A stretch of 38,837 nt of DNA. Origin: a virus. A program made the translations under genes and the position numbers. Below the pieces are notes generated by a model. That model ran no database searches, was not told the origin of the DNA, and saw only the letters and a program-made list of their open reading frames with translations. This document shows positions 30,002 through 38,692 of the stretch, in pieces (the stretch's first letter is position 1; each line of letters begins with the position of its first letter). The stretch is taken from positions 1 through 38,837 of IMG/VR virus record IMGVR_UViG_3300044655_000285. One strand, written 5' to 3'.

Positions 30002-31038
30002 GTAAAAAGAAACCTAAGGTCGCTAGACTACAGTTAAAACCTACTACTGTTTCTACAGGATATGGTTCGGGTACTTATGATCCTTCTACAGGTAATGTAA
30101 GTTACGCTCTTGATCCTCAACTTGCTGAGTTTAGAGATTACTTTTATAATGCTGCTGAGGAGTTTCAACCTACTCAAGAAGAAATGGACTATGCTTTTGA
30201 CTTAGGTCAAACAGGTCAGTCTTTCTTAGACAGAGGTTTAGGGTTAGATATTAATAAAGTAACCCAAGATTACTATAACAGAGGTACTAATCTTCTTGCA
30301 CCTACTCGTGCTCAAGAAGAGTCTCGATTAGCTGATACTTTATTTAAGACAGGCCGTACTGGTGCCGCTGTAGGGCGAGGTACTGGGTATGTTAATCCTG
30401 AACAGTTTGCATTACTTAAAGCTCGTGAGGAAGCTGATGCTTCTCGTATGTATGGTGCAGAGGAACGTGCTAGAGGTATTCAAGGTCAGGACATTCAACG
30501 TGGTTTAGGTTTAATTGACTCAAGTAATGCTTTAGCTATGCGTCCTTACAGTAATGTAAGTTCATTGTTTAACTTAGGTGCTGGTGTTGAAGGCTTAGGT
30601 TATAATGTTCTTAATACTGTAGGCAGCTTTGCTCCTATTCAAGCTGGCTGGCAACAAGCTTTACAATCTAATCAACAACAAATTAATAATGCTAAAGCAT
30701 CTGGTGGGGGCTTTGGTAGTGGTCTACTAGGTTCAGTAGTTAATGCTGGTGTAGGATATGCACTAGGTGGTCCTGCAGGAGCATTCTCTGGATTTACTGG
30801 TATTCCTACATTTGGTATGGGTGGAGGAACTCCAGGTCCATTAGCTAACTGGTTTAGTAGTGTAGGTACAAGTCCTTCTTCATCTTTATTTGGTGATGGA
30901 GGATTTGGTAATTTGGTAGGTACATTTAATAATACTTATAGTCCTCCTAGTTTTGGTAATAGTGGACTAAGCATGTTTGGAAATGCCCCTGCTAACTTTG
31001 GTGGTGGAACCATTGGGCCAAACTTTAGTACATTTTAA
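29998..31038 (+). CDS. Internal virion / DNA ejection protein, 346 aa
   Basis: This 346-residue protein begins basic (MSKKKPKVARLQLKP). It has a helical middle with Arg/Glu-rich stretches (REEADASRMYGAEERARGI) and a very Gly/Ser/Phe-rich C-terminal third (SGGGFGSGLLGSVVNAGVGY, FGMGGGTPGP). The glycine-rich amphipathic part may insert in membranes, as the small T7 ejection proteins do. Gene order (before two larger internal proteins) is the main support. GGAG precedes the ATG, which overlaps the previous stop as ATGA. Confidence 0.7.
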   Translation: MSKKKPKVARLQLKPTTVSTGYGSGTYDPSTGNVSYALDPQLAEFRDYFYNAAEEFQPTQEEMDYAFDLGQTGQSFLDRGLGLDINKVTQDYYNRGTNLLAPTRAQEESRLADTLFKTGRTGAAVGRGTGYVNPEQFALLKAREEADASRMYGAEERARGIQGQDIQRGLGLIDSSNALAMRPYSNVSSLFNLGAGVEGLGYNVLNTVGSFAPIQAGWQQALQSNQQQINNAKASGGGFGSGLLGSVVNAGVGYALGGPAGAFSGFTGIPTFGMGGGTPGPLANWFSSVGTSPSSSLFGDGGFGNLVGTFNNTYSPPSFGNSGLSMFGNAPANFGGGTIGPNFSTF

Positions 31039-31049
31039 TAGGATAGAAC

Positions 31050-32333
31050 ATGGCAACTAACATTGTACCTTCTTTATTTGGTTTAACTCAACAACAAGTT
31101 AGACAACAACAACTAGCTGGAGATAGACAGTTTGCTCAAGAGTTTGCAGCAACTCAAGCTACTCCTTATGCTAGAGAACGAGCTATGCTTGGTGCTACAT
31201 TAGGCAGTGCTTTAACTCGTGGTATTGCTGGATTATTTGGAATTAAAACTGCAGAAGAACAAAGAGCTTTCCAAATGGATGAAGCTTTAAAATCTGCTGT
31301 TTCTTCTTTACCTCCAGAAATGCGTAATAATCGTTCTGCAGTTATGGGTAAAGTATCTGAGATGCTTAGTGGTAATCCTGACTTTCAACGTGAAGCTTTA
31401 GAAGCTCAGTTCCAAGCTAATGAATTCGCTTTAGAAGATACTGCTACTAGAGCTAAAACAGCTTCTTATGTAGCTTCTGAAGAAGCATCACGAGCTTCTG
31501 CTAATCTTAATAAGGTAAGAGCTACTCAAGAAGTTCTTGATAATCAACAAAAACAATTAGAACTTCAAGGACAGTTTGCATCTGGTGCTTTAGAATCTTA
31601 CAAAAAGAATACAGATCCTCAAGCTAGAGCTAGAGTTTGGAATAATAGTCTTAAGTCTTTCAAGGGTTTAGGTATAGACACAACTGCTATTGAAGAACTT
31701 CCAGAGTCAGAGCGTCAAGGTTATCTAGAACAAGTAGTAGAGTCTTCTAAAAATACTATGAGTAGAATTAGAGAACAAGCTAATATAAATACTGCAGACT
31801 ATAGAAATCAAAAACTTGCTTTAGATAAAACTAAATTCCAAAGATCACAAGCATTTAAAGAAAAGCAAGCTAGTATCTCTAATAGTATTAAGCAAACTGC
31901 ACTTAACTTATCACTAGATAAGTTTACATTTGAGAAAAAGAAAGTATTATTTTCTCAAGCTAACGACTTGCTTAAAGCTAATGAACGTAATCTAGATGAT
32001 ATTCGTGCAGACTTACAAGATGATATTGATGAAAGAACTAAACTAGAAACTGGCAAACAGTTTGGATTATCAGAGGAAGAGACTAAGGTTCGTAAAGCAG
32101 AGCTTGATGCTAGAATTAAACAAGGGCGTACTACTGTTAAACAAGGTGAACTTATTTTAGAAGATGCTCGTAAACAACTAGAAGGTACTAAGTTTGATTC
32201 TGCTCCTAGCATGGTTTCAGATGCTTCTAAAAGTACTCCTCCTATTAACTTATTAACTGAAGGTAAAGAAACTAAATTTAAAAATGGTCAAGTTTGGACT
32301 CTTAAAAATGGTAGACAAACTAGGGTTAAATAA
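31050..32333 (+). CDS. Internal virion protein, 427 aa, coiled-coil
   Basis: The 427-residue protein is almost all helix and coiled coil, rich in Gln, Lys, Glu and Ala (SLFGLTQQQVRQQQLAGDR; LEAQFQANEFALEDTATRA; ILEDARKQLEGTKFD near 370). It has no enzyme motif. The position corresponds to T7 gp15, a core protein that forms part of the trans-envelope channel during ejection. It is joined to the next gene by an ATG overlapping the TAA. Confidence 0.75.
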   Translation: MATNIVPSLFGLTQQQVRQQQLAGDRQFAQEFAATQATPYARERAMLGATLGSALTRGIAGLFGIKTAEEQRAFQMDEALKSAVSSLPPEMRNNRSAVMGKVSEMLSGNPDFQREALEAQFQANEFALEDTATRAKTASYVASEEASRASANLNKVRATQEVLDNQQKQLELQGQFASGALESYKKNTDPQARARVWNNSLKSFKGLGIDTTAIEELPESERQGYLEQVVESSKNTMSRIREQANINTADYRNQKLALDKTKFQRSQAFKEKQASISNSIKQTALNLSLDKFTFEKKKVLFSQANDLLKANERNLDDIRADLQDDIDERTKLETGKQFGLSEEETKVRKAELDARIKQGRTTVKQGELILEDARKQLEGTKFDSAPSMVSDASKSTPPINLLTEGKETKFKNGQVWTLKNGRQTRVK

Positions 32334-35300
32334 TGACAAATGAATGGGAAGTTGTAGATGATTGGGAAGTAGATGATAGTACTATTTCTCAAGTAGAAGA
32401 TATTAAACAAAAACCTCAAAGTACTAATTGGGCTGGAACAGGTCCAGCTATGTCTACAAAAGAATACTTTAAGTCAGGCTTTGCAGGTAGATTTATTTCT
32501 AATGCTACTAGAGATGATCAAGAGTTACGTACTGAAGCAGATCGAATTGCTAAGCAACAGGTAGGTGCTTCCTGGAATAAAGTACCAGAGGCTAACAAAA
32601 GATATAGAGATATCTATAGTAGAGAATTTAGCAGACTAGCTAATGAAAGGGATGTTGCTGTCAGAGCAGAAAGACAAGCTACTCCTGAACCTACTGTTAC
32701 AGAAAGTCTTAAAGAATTTGGTAAGCAAGTTATTAATGATCCTTGGGGTGCAGCTAAGGGTATGTTTTATGAACTTGGAAAAGATCCTGAACTACTAATA
32801 GCTGGTCCTGCTGCTCTTCCTAAAGCAGGGGCTGCTGCTACTACTGTTGGTAAGGCTGCTAGAGTAGCTACTGATATTGGTAAGTCTGCTGCTAAAGCTG
32901 GAGCACTTGGTGCTACTGCAGAGACTCTAGCACAAACTGGGCAAGTTGGTGGATATGATACTCAACGTATTGCTAACACTGCTGCTACATTTGCAGCTGG
33001 TGGTGCTGCTATTAACACTGCAGTACGTGCAGTAAAACCTTTTCTTCCTGAGATTAAGTTTAAACCTAAAGCTGTTGCTGAAGAAACTAAAATCTTTGAA
33101 GATACTAAAGAGTTTGAAGAGTCTCTAAAAGAACCTGTTCAAAAAGAATTATTTGAATGGGAAATTGAAGATCCTGAAAGTATTAAAGAAACAGTATCTG
33201 CATTCGATGCTCAAGAAAACCTTGAGTTTAATACTACAAAAGCTGCTGCAGATCTTCTTAAAGATCCTTTAGAAGAACCTAGAACTTTTATTGGAGATGC
33301 TTTATCTAAGTATCGTGCTATAGAACGTACGATTAATAATGCTGCTGAAAAGATTAGAGAAGCTGTACCTGAACTAGGTATTCGTGAACGTATTACATTG
33401 GCTTTAGAAAAAGATAGATCTTATGATAAGATTTATACTGATGCTGAAAAAGCAGAAATGCTTTATGGTACTAATGAAGTAGATCCTATTACTAATCGTA
33501 GGGTTAATATAGGTATGACAGGAGCTTTCGAAATATATGATAATGCTTCTACATATTTAGGTTTACCTACTTCTAGTAGATTTGTTCCTAAAGTAGATGC
33601 TCAAGGTAATTTAAAAGGATTGTCTCCAAAAGGATTTGACACTTTTTGGGATAACTATTTAAAAAGAAATAATCTTGTAGGAAAATCAAGACAAGAACAA
33701 CTTAAACATTTTGAATTAAAGAAAAATAAATTAGAATTTGTAATTGACAGATTAGAAAAACTTCCTTCTGAAGAACATGCTCTTCCTGTTGTAGAGAACA
33801 TTCAGAAAGCTTTTACTGATATTGGTCAGCAAGCTGTTGACGCTGGTGTCTTTGAGTATCTACGTAATAACTACGTAACTCACATTCTTAACTATAAGAA
33901 CATGTCTGTGTCTAGAGACCAGTTAAATGCTATTTTAGATAAGATTTATAAAGCTCCTAAAGACAGTAGATTTGTGCGTAACTTTGCTGAGTCTCGTATC
34001 TATGATACTATCCGTGATTTAGATGAAGCACTACAAGGTACTGGTGTAGTAGTAGAAAGAGACATTGCTAAGATCTATGAGATCTATGCTAAGTCTATGC
34101 AGAATGCTATTATACAAAAAAGTATTGTAGATAAATTATTAGAAACTTCTATTGATGGTATGCCTGCTCTTACTAAAGACTTAGAGTTAGGTGTTAATGG
34201 TAAGTATGTAAAATTTGACAGTAAAGATTCTAGGATTGTTAAAGATTACATGGTACATCCTGATATAGCTAATATGTTAGGGTATGTATTTAGACAAACA
34301 GAACCATCACAAGCACTACGTGCATTGAGTGGTATATCTTATTTAACTAAAGCATTACAAACTTCTGCATCTTTATTCCATGCTACATCTTTAGCTTTTG
34401 CTAGGTTATCTGCAGCTCCTATCTCTACATTAAAAGACTTCTTGTCTGCAGGTGGTGGTACTAGGGAAGCTGTTAAGCTTTATAAGCAAGGAGGTCTTGG
34501 TGATGTTATTGATTTGGGTTTACGTAATAATCTAGTATTAGGTACTGAAGACGTAAGTCAAAGTATTATTGCTGATGCTGGTGTTATGGTAGATAAGATC
34601 CTAAGTAAAGTAGGACCTGAAATTACAGCTGCTCAGAAAGTAACAAGCCCATTTGACAAGTTCGTTATGCAAAAAATGAACAAGTTTACATGGGAGTACA
34701 TGCACACTGGTGGTAAGATCCATTTGTTTACTCATGTATTTACTACAATGAAAGCTAAAAACCCTACAATACCTGATGATGTACTTGCTAAAGAAGCTGC
34801 TAGCTTTGTCAATAATACTTTAGGAGGTCTTGATTGGTTTCAAGTAGCTAATTCAGTAGCAAATAGAATTGATAATATCTGGCTTAAAGATAAAGTTGTA
34901 AAAGCTGGCACTATTGCTGGTAGGGAATGGGCTCAAGTTCTTATGTTTGCTCCTGACTGGACAGTGTCTACTCTTAGAGCTGTTACTACAGCACTACCTA
35001 AAGAATTATCTAAACCTAAGAACTGGGAATTAAAAGAAGGTGTTAAAGGTATTTGGAATCCTAAGACCCAAGGTGATTTAGCTAGACGATACGTTCTTAA
35101 TACTGCTTTAATTTACTTGACATATATGAATGGTGTCAACTTAGCTATGGTAGGTAGAAACATTTGGGAGAATGAAGACCCTACTCGTGTAGATATTGGT
35201 GATGGTACAACAATGCAGTTAGCTAAACATAATATGGAAGCTGCTCATTGGGCACTAGATTTTTCTAAAACACTTAAAAATAAATTAGGCTTTATACCTA

Positions 35301-35566
35301 AAGCTGTTGGAACTATGCTTGATGATAGAATGACAGTTGTAGATAAAGCTACTCAGATTGGATCTAGTGCTTTACCATTCCAAGTTAGTGCTGCAGTACG
35401 TGCACCTAAAGGTGAGAAACTTAAAAGATCTTTCTGGAGCTTTATTGGTATGCCAATTTATGGTACACAACGTGAAGAGTTTCTTGATAGAGAAGTTGCT
35501 ATTGAAAAAGCTAGGGATCGTGCCATGAAAAAGTATGAGAATGCTAAAAAGAAAGCAGAGAGATAA
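32333..35566 (+). CDS. Large internal virion / ejection protein (T7 gp16 position)
   Basis: The 1077-residue protein is the largest in the window. An acidic Trp-rich start (NEWEVVDDWEVDDS) precedes TKEYFKSGFAGRF, a segment rich in Ala and Gly (near 150-235) that could line a membrane channel, and long helices to the basic C-terminus (EKARDRAMKKYENAKKKAER). I see no lytic transglycosylase catalytic motif such as T7 gp16 has at its N-terminus, and no RNA polymerase motif. It probably enters the cell with the DNA. It ends the rightward arm and is followed by a terminator. Confidence 0.75.
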   Translation: MTNEWEVVDDWEVDDSTISQVEDIKQKPQSTNWAGTGPAMSTKEYFKSGFAGRFISNATRDDQELRTEADRIAKQQVGASWNKVPEANKRYRDIYSREFSRLANERDVAVRAERQATPEPTVTESLKEFGKQVINDPWGAAKGMFYELGKDPELLIAGPAALPKAGAAATTVGKAARVATDIGKSAAKAGALGATAETLAQTGQVGGYDTQRIANTAATFAAGGAAINTAVRAVKPFLPEIKFKPKAVAEETKIFEDTKEFEESLKEPVQKELFEWEIEDPESIKETVSAFDAQENLEFNTTKAAADLLKDPLEEPRTFIGDALSKYRAIERTINNAAEKIREAVPELGIRERITLALEKDRSYDKIYTDAEKAEMLYGTNEVDPITNRRVNIGMTGAFEIYDNASTYLGLPTSSRFVPKVDAQGNLKGLSPKGFDTFWDNYLKRNNLVGKSRQEQLKHFELKKNKLEFVIDRLEKLPSEEHALPVVENIQKAFTDIGQQAVDAGVFEYLRNNYVTHILNYKNMSVSRDQLNAILDKIYKAPKDSRFVRNFAESRIYDTIRDLDEALQGTGVVVERDIAKIYEIYAKSMQNAIIQKSIVDKLLETSIDGMPALTKDLELGVNGKYVKFDSKDSRIVKDYMVHPDIANMLGYVFRQTEPSQALRALSGISYLTKALQTSASLFHATSLAFARLSAAPISTLKDFLSAGGGTREAVKLYKQGGLGDVIDLGLRNNLVLGTEDVSQSIIADAGVMVDKILSKVGPEITAAQKVTSPFDKFVMQKMNKFTWEYMHTGGKIHLFTHVFTTMKAKNPTIPDDVLAKEAASFVNNTLGGLDWFQVANSVANRIDNIWLKDKVVKAGTIAGREWAQVLMFAPDWTVSTLRAVTTALPKELSKPKNWELKEGVKGIWNPKTQGDLARRYVLNTALIYLTYMNGVNLAMVGRNIWENEDPTRVDIGDGTTMQLAKHNMEAAHWALDFSKTLKNKLGFIPKAVGTMLDDRMTVVDKATQIGSSALPFQVSAAVRAPKGEKLKRSFWSFIGMPIYGTQREEFLDREVAIEKARDRAMKKYENAKKKAER

Positions 35567-35601
35567 AATTTGACCTACACAATCAACGTATAACAAGAGA
35601 A

Positions 35602-35627
35602 AAGGGGACGGCTAATGCTATCCCCTT
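35602..35627. terminator. Hairpin terminator between converging operons
   Basis: AAGGGGA - 12 bases - TCCCCTT forms a perfect 7-bp stem between the end of the rightward arm and the end of the leftward RNR block. On the minus strand it is followed by TTCTCTTGTT, so it works best for the RNR operon; the plus side has only AATTCTT. Confidence 0.75.
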
Positions 35628-35668
35628 AATTCTTGCTAACTATTTGTTATAGAGCTTTGTAGATATGT

Positions 35669-35803
35669 CTATGACGTTTTCTTATATTTTTCCACTAAAA
35701 CTCGTACAATTCCCAGGTCAATGATGAAGTAATGTGTACTTTCTTCTTCAAGATACTCAACTCCTACAGTAAAACCTGTAATAAAGTCCATTGAAATAAA
35801 CAT
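35669..35803 (-). CDS. Small protein, 44 aa, last gene of the RNR operon
   Basis: An ATG at 35803 overlaps the preceding TAA (TAATG). The 44 residues include MDFITGFTVGVEYLEEES and HYFIIDLGIVRVLVEKYKK, a strand-turn-strand pattern that I recall from short proteins of many phages of aquatic and enteric bacteria. A weak hydrophobic segment is present but not a clear transmembrane helix. Function unknown. It ends 41 bases before the terminator hairpin. Confidence 0.65.
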   Translation of the reverse strand: MFISMDFITGFTVGVEYLEEESTHYFIIDLGIVRVLVEKYKKTS

Positions 35804-36000
35804 TAGTCACCTTTCTTAAAGTAAACTGTACGTTCAGTGAGAGTTTGAATATAAAACTTCATAGCTTGTACTTGCTGAGTAAGTAATTCAATCTCTTTTG
35901 TTTCAATCTGTGGGTCTGTTCGTAGAAAGTCAATTAACTTTTGTGTCTTTGCTACTAACTCATCACGTTCTTCTACTACTTTAGTTTGCCATGCTTGCAT
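35803..36000 (-). CDS. Short coiled-coil phage protein, 65 aa (crAss001_48-related type)
   Basis: With the start at 36000 (MQAWQTKVVEERDELVAKTQ), preceded by AAGGAG at six bases, the product is 65 residues. The pattern W.xKVVEERDEL, KLIDFLRT, IELLTQQVQAMKFYIQTL matches a small helical family found in very many tailed phages, which I recall as crAss001_48-related. No biochemical role is known. It follows the RNR stop by ten bases in the same operon. Confidence 0.75.
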   Translation of the reverse strand: MQAWQTKVVEERDELVAKTQKLIDFLRTDPQIETKEIELLTQQVQAMKFYIQTLTERTVYFKKGD

Positions 36001-36010
36001 ATTTTTCTCC

Positions 36011-37861
36011 TTAGTTAACTTCACAACTTCCACCTGAACAAGCTAAGTTATCCTTAGCCTCTGTTAAATCATCATGTTCAACTACCTGTGTTAAATCAAT
36101 AGCTGCCATATGTTTAAACATTTCTTCAAACACTTCTTTAGTACAATCTTCGAATGGTGCTTGTTGATATGTACCACCATTGTAAGGTAGAACAGAAATA
36201 CCTGTGTAGTCATAGCGATTATCCCACATCCACTTACCACACTCTTTCCATTCATCATCTTTCAATGAGATAGTGCATGATACATTATGTTTGTTGTTAC
36301 CACTAACATGACCATTAGCTACCCATTCTAGATTGAATCGTTTAACTCGTTCTAAAATCTCCTTATAACTTTCTGTTCGTAAAATTGCACCTTGTGGAGC
36401 ACGTTGTGGGAAACTCATTACAGCTTCTAAGTGAGGTTTGTATACACAGTCCTCAATTAAAGAAGGAAATCTGTCAACCATGTAGCTATATAACGGCTCA
36501 TTCTTTCCAACACGCATACGACGGATATAATAATCGTTATGCCAAGCATGAATTCCAGAACTACTTCCAAGAACCAACGACGTTGTCCCTGCAGGTTTAA
36601 CAGTAGTAATACGGGCAGAAGAATTAATACCGATAAGAGCAGCAACACGTTTATTCTCCTCTACTGTAACTGCAGCAGCTTCATTTAAGTCAAGTTTAAG
36701 TACACCAGCTGAGGCAATACCTGTCATTGATACACCAAGTAAAGCTTCTCGTTCTGTTGTTTCTTTCCAAACACTACGTAAGTAATGGAAGTCTGTATAT
36801 CCTGCTTGTAGTGTACCAATTAGAGTAGCTGCTTTGACTCGTGCATTTAACTCTTCTTGTGTTACTACATCTGATACGTTAACTTCTACTAGGTTACAGT
36901 ACTGATTAGAGTTAAGACTAATCTCTGCACATGGGTTAGTACCAATGTCATAGTCGTTAGTCCAGAATACACCAGGTTCTCCTGAACCAGATAACTCTAC
37001 TTTCTTCCAGATGTCATACCATTCTTGTTCAGTAACTTCTTCCCTATTAAGGACTACTGAATTGTTAGCACGACCTCGTTGTGGATTTAATTCCCACCAT
37101 GCACCTGACTTAGCTGATAACATATCTAAATCATCCTTGTCAAACAAGGAGATTAATGCAGCACGTCTAATGCCGCCAGATAAGACAGCATCGGCAATAT
37201 GACAAACCATGTCGTGTACTTCAATAGGCTTGAGTTTTCTTCCGATACTGTCATTAAGCACACTACGAAGCTTATCCAAACAGATACGTAAAGGGTCTGG
37301 TCCAGGTGCCTTCCCTCCACTTGTGATAAGCCTACTCCCTTTAGGACGAATATCACGGAAATCAAACACAGGGTCAGACTTGCCAAGAGTGTAAGCTTTA
37401 ACAAGAACTTTAACAGCATCTGCCCAACCTTCAATAGAGTCTCCAACTAAGAATCTCCTTTGTTTAGATGATGGCCCAATAATCGTAGGTAGATTTTCAA
37501 CATGCCGCTTCTGAACAGAGAAGCCGACACCCGATCCACCAAGTAAGTTAAACATGGTTTCGCTAAAGACTGCTGGATGATCAACAGCGGAGAAAGCACA
37601 ATTAAACATACGGTTATTACTAAGCTCAATAGGAGTACCACCAAACTGTAACGAACGCATCGAAGGTAGAACTTGACGATTAAATACAAACGTGTATGCA
37701 CTTTTAATTTCATCCTTAATTTGTGGGTATTTACGCAAGTGCATTGCCATGTTACGTTGCACAAGTTCTTCCCAAGTTTCACGACGTTCTGCTTCTGGCA
37801 CGAATTTTGCATACTTGTTAAAAATAGTAATATCAGAGAGTACTTTCTGACTAATGTCCAT
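36011..37861 (-). CDS. Adenosylcobalamin-dependent (class II) ribonucleotide reductase, monomeric type
   Basis: The 616-residue enzyme (MDISQKVLSDITIFNKYAK) has the class II monomer layout of the Lactobacillus RTPR. The catalytic cysteines are Cys88 (MFNCAF) and Cys322 (QYCNLVEVN), with the radical-site group NPCAEI (Cys311, Glu313) and a C-terminal swinging pair CSGGSC (608 and 613). It makes deoxynucleotides for replication with B12 and needs no second subunit. RTPR is about 739 residues, so this is a compact form. An in-frame ATG at 37942 would add 27 residues that are also open in the copy at base 1. SD signals are weak for both starts. Confidence 0.93.
   Translation of the reverse strand: MDISQKVLSDITIFNKYAKFVPEAERRETWEELVQRNMAMHLRKYPQIKDEIKSAYTFVFNRQVLPSMRSLQFGGTPIELSNNRMFNCAFSAVDHPAVFSETMFNLLGGSGVGFSVQKRHVENLPTIIGPSSKQRRFLVGDSIEGWADAVKVLVKAYTLGKSDPVFDFRDIRPKGSRLITSGGKAPGPDPLRICLDKLRSVLNDSIGRKLKPIEVHDMVCHIADAVLSGGIRRAALISLFDKDDLDMLSAKSGAWWELNPQRGRANNSVVLNREEVTEQEWYDIWKKVELSGSGEPGVFWTNDYDIGTNPCAEISLNSNQYCNLVEVNVSDVVTQEELNARVKAATLIGTLQAGYTDFHYLRSVWKETTEREALLGVSMTGIASAGVLKLDLNEAAAVTVEENKRVAALIGINSSARITTVKPAGTTSLVLGSSSGIHAWHNDYYIRRMRVGKNEPLYSYMVDRFPSLIEDCVYKPHLEAVMSFPQRAPQGAILRTESYKEILERVKRFNLEWVANGHVSGNNKHNVSCTISLKDDEWKECGKWMWDNRYDYTGISVLPYNGGTYQQAPFEDCTKEVFEEMFKHMAAIDLTQVVEHDDLTEAKDNLACSGGSCEVN
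37353..37479. repeat. Exact 127-base repeat of window bases 1-127
   Basis: Bases 37353-37479 equal 1-127 without a mismatch; base 37480 is T where base 128 is C. The match cannot be extended left because the window starts there. It lies inside RNR coding sequence. The length equals a common largest assembly k-mer. Confidence 0.95.
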
Positions 37862-37913
37862 ATAAATTCTTTCTTTTCTAGGATAGTTTAATAAATTAAT
37901 TGGCGGAAACCAG

Positions 37914-38069
37914 TCATTCCAACTCAGCAAGAAGGGTTTCATACTTGTCTTCTATCTTAAATGGGAAGGCTTCCACAATCTCTTCTGTTGTTAAACCGAG
38001 TAGGTCAATGATGTCTTCTTCACTCACCTGCTCAATTATTCTTTGTTTTAATTCACTTAGTGTTAGCAT
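37914..38069 (-). CDS. Small conserved phage protein, 51 aa (homologue of 562-717)
   Basis: This is the second form of the 51-residue protein directly upstream of RNR: MLTLSELKQRIIEQVSEEDI, with LLGLTTEE and KIEDKYETLLAELE. About two thirds of residues match the copy at 562-717, and many nucleotide differences fall at third codon positions, so both are under protein-level constraint. It overlaps the DUF3310-like gene upstream by 17 bases and the alternative RNR start downstream. Function unknown. Confidence 0.75.
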   Translation of the reverse strand: MLTLSELKQRIIEQVSEEDIIDLLGLTTEEIVEAFPFKIEDKYETLLAELE

Positions 38070-38451
38070 TTTCTAGTCTTTTTAATTCAGCATTTGCATA
38101 GAACAAGATTTTCTTAATTCCTCGTAGTTCATCACTATGACTGGCTTGTCCATAACGATAACACTCTCTAAATATTTCACCAATCTGTGCGTTCATATTC
38201 TTAGCACTAATTAAATCTTGCAACTCTTGTGAATTTCTTGGAAGTTCATAATAACTAGCAGTACTTCCATCACTTGTTACTTTTCTCCATCTAACTAAAG
38301 AATCAATGTATTGCTGTCGTTCTTCTACTGGCATTTTTAAATAGAGCCGTAGTTGAGTCGAGTTTACTGGAATGGGTTCTCCAGAATTTGCTTCAGCTAA
38401 TCTTTCCATAAACTCTTTAAATTCATCACTTGTGTAATCAGGTAGTCCCAT
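38053..38451 (-). CDS. DUF3310-like protein, 132 aa
   Basis: The C-terminal half has YYELPRNSQELQDLISAKNM, then IGEIFRECYRYGQ and ELRGIKKILFYANAELKRLE. This is the pattern of DUF3310, often annotated as nucleotide-kinase-like in phages on thin evidence. The N-terminal half (DYTSDEFKEFMERLAEANSG) is a separate helical part. It sits upstream of the 51-aa gene where the copy at the left end of the window has the 44-aa GTG gene instead. Confidence 0.7.
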   Translation of the reverse strand: MGLPDYTSDEFKEFMERLAEANSGEPIPVNSTQLRLYLKMPVEERQQYIDSLVRWRKVTSDGSTASYYELPRNSQELQDLISAKNMNAQIGEIFRECYRYGQASHSDELRGIKKILFYANAELKRLENANTK

Positions 38452-38467
38452 TTATTTCCTTTCTACA

Positions 38468-38692
38468 TTAAGCTTTGTCATCTAAATAAGAAGGCATAGT
38501 TTCTACTAATGGTTTTAAAATATCTAAATCAATCTTACCAATGTAGGGTTTTACCTTTTTGCCTTTTGCTAAATAGATGAACTCTTTGTCTCTTAAAAAT
38601 TTAGGGGAAGGGTAAGTGGTTTTAACAAAGTAATTATACTCTAGTTCTTCCCCATCGTCTGTTTTCCATACTACTAAAAATCCTCTATCCAT
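38468..38692 (-). CDS. Hypothetical protein, 74 aa
   Basis: The 74-residue protein (MDRGFLVVWKTDDGEELEYN) is beta-rich with a Lys-rich middle (YLAKGKKVKPYIGKI) and an acidic end. The ATG overlaps the last codons of the frame upstream. No family recognised. It belongs to the part of the window that has no counterpart at the left end. Confidence 0.55.
   Translation of the reverse strand: MDRGFLVVWKTDDGEELEYNYFVKTTYPSPKFLRDKEFIYLAKGKKVKPYIGKIDLDILKPLVETMPSYLDDKA

Noticed and set aside
32333-35566. Virion RNA polymerase or transglycosylase in the largest gene
   Set aside because: I could not find polymerase catalytic motifs or a transglycosylase Glu motif; only helical, Ala/Gly-rich and basic segments are visible.
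37353-37479. True direct terminal repeat of a T7-like genome
   Set aside because: A packaged terminal repeat would be identical along its whole length and end at a terminase cut. Here identity stops at exactly 127 bases inside RNR and homology continues at roughly 91 percent, which fits strain mixture better.
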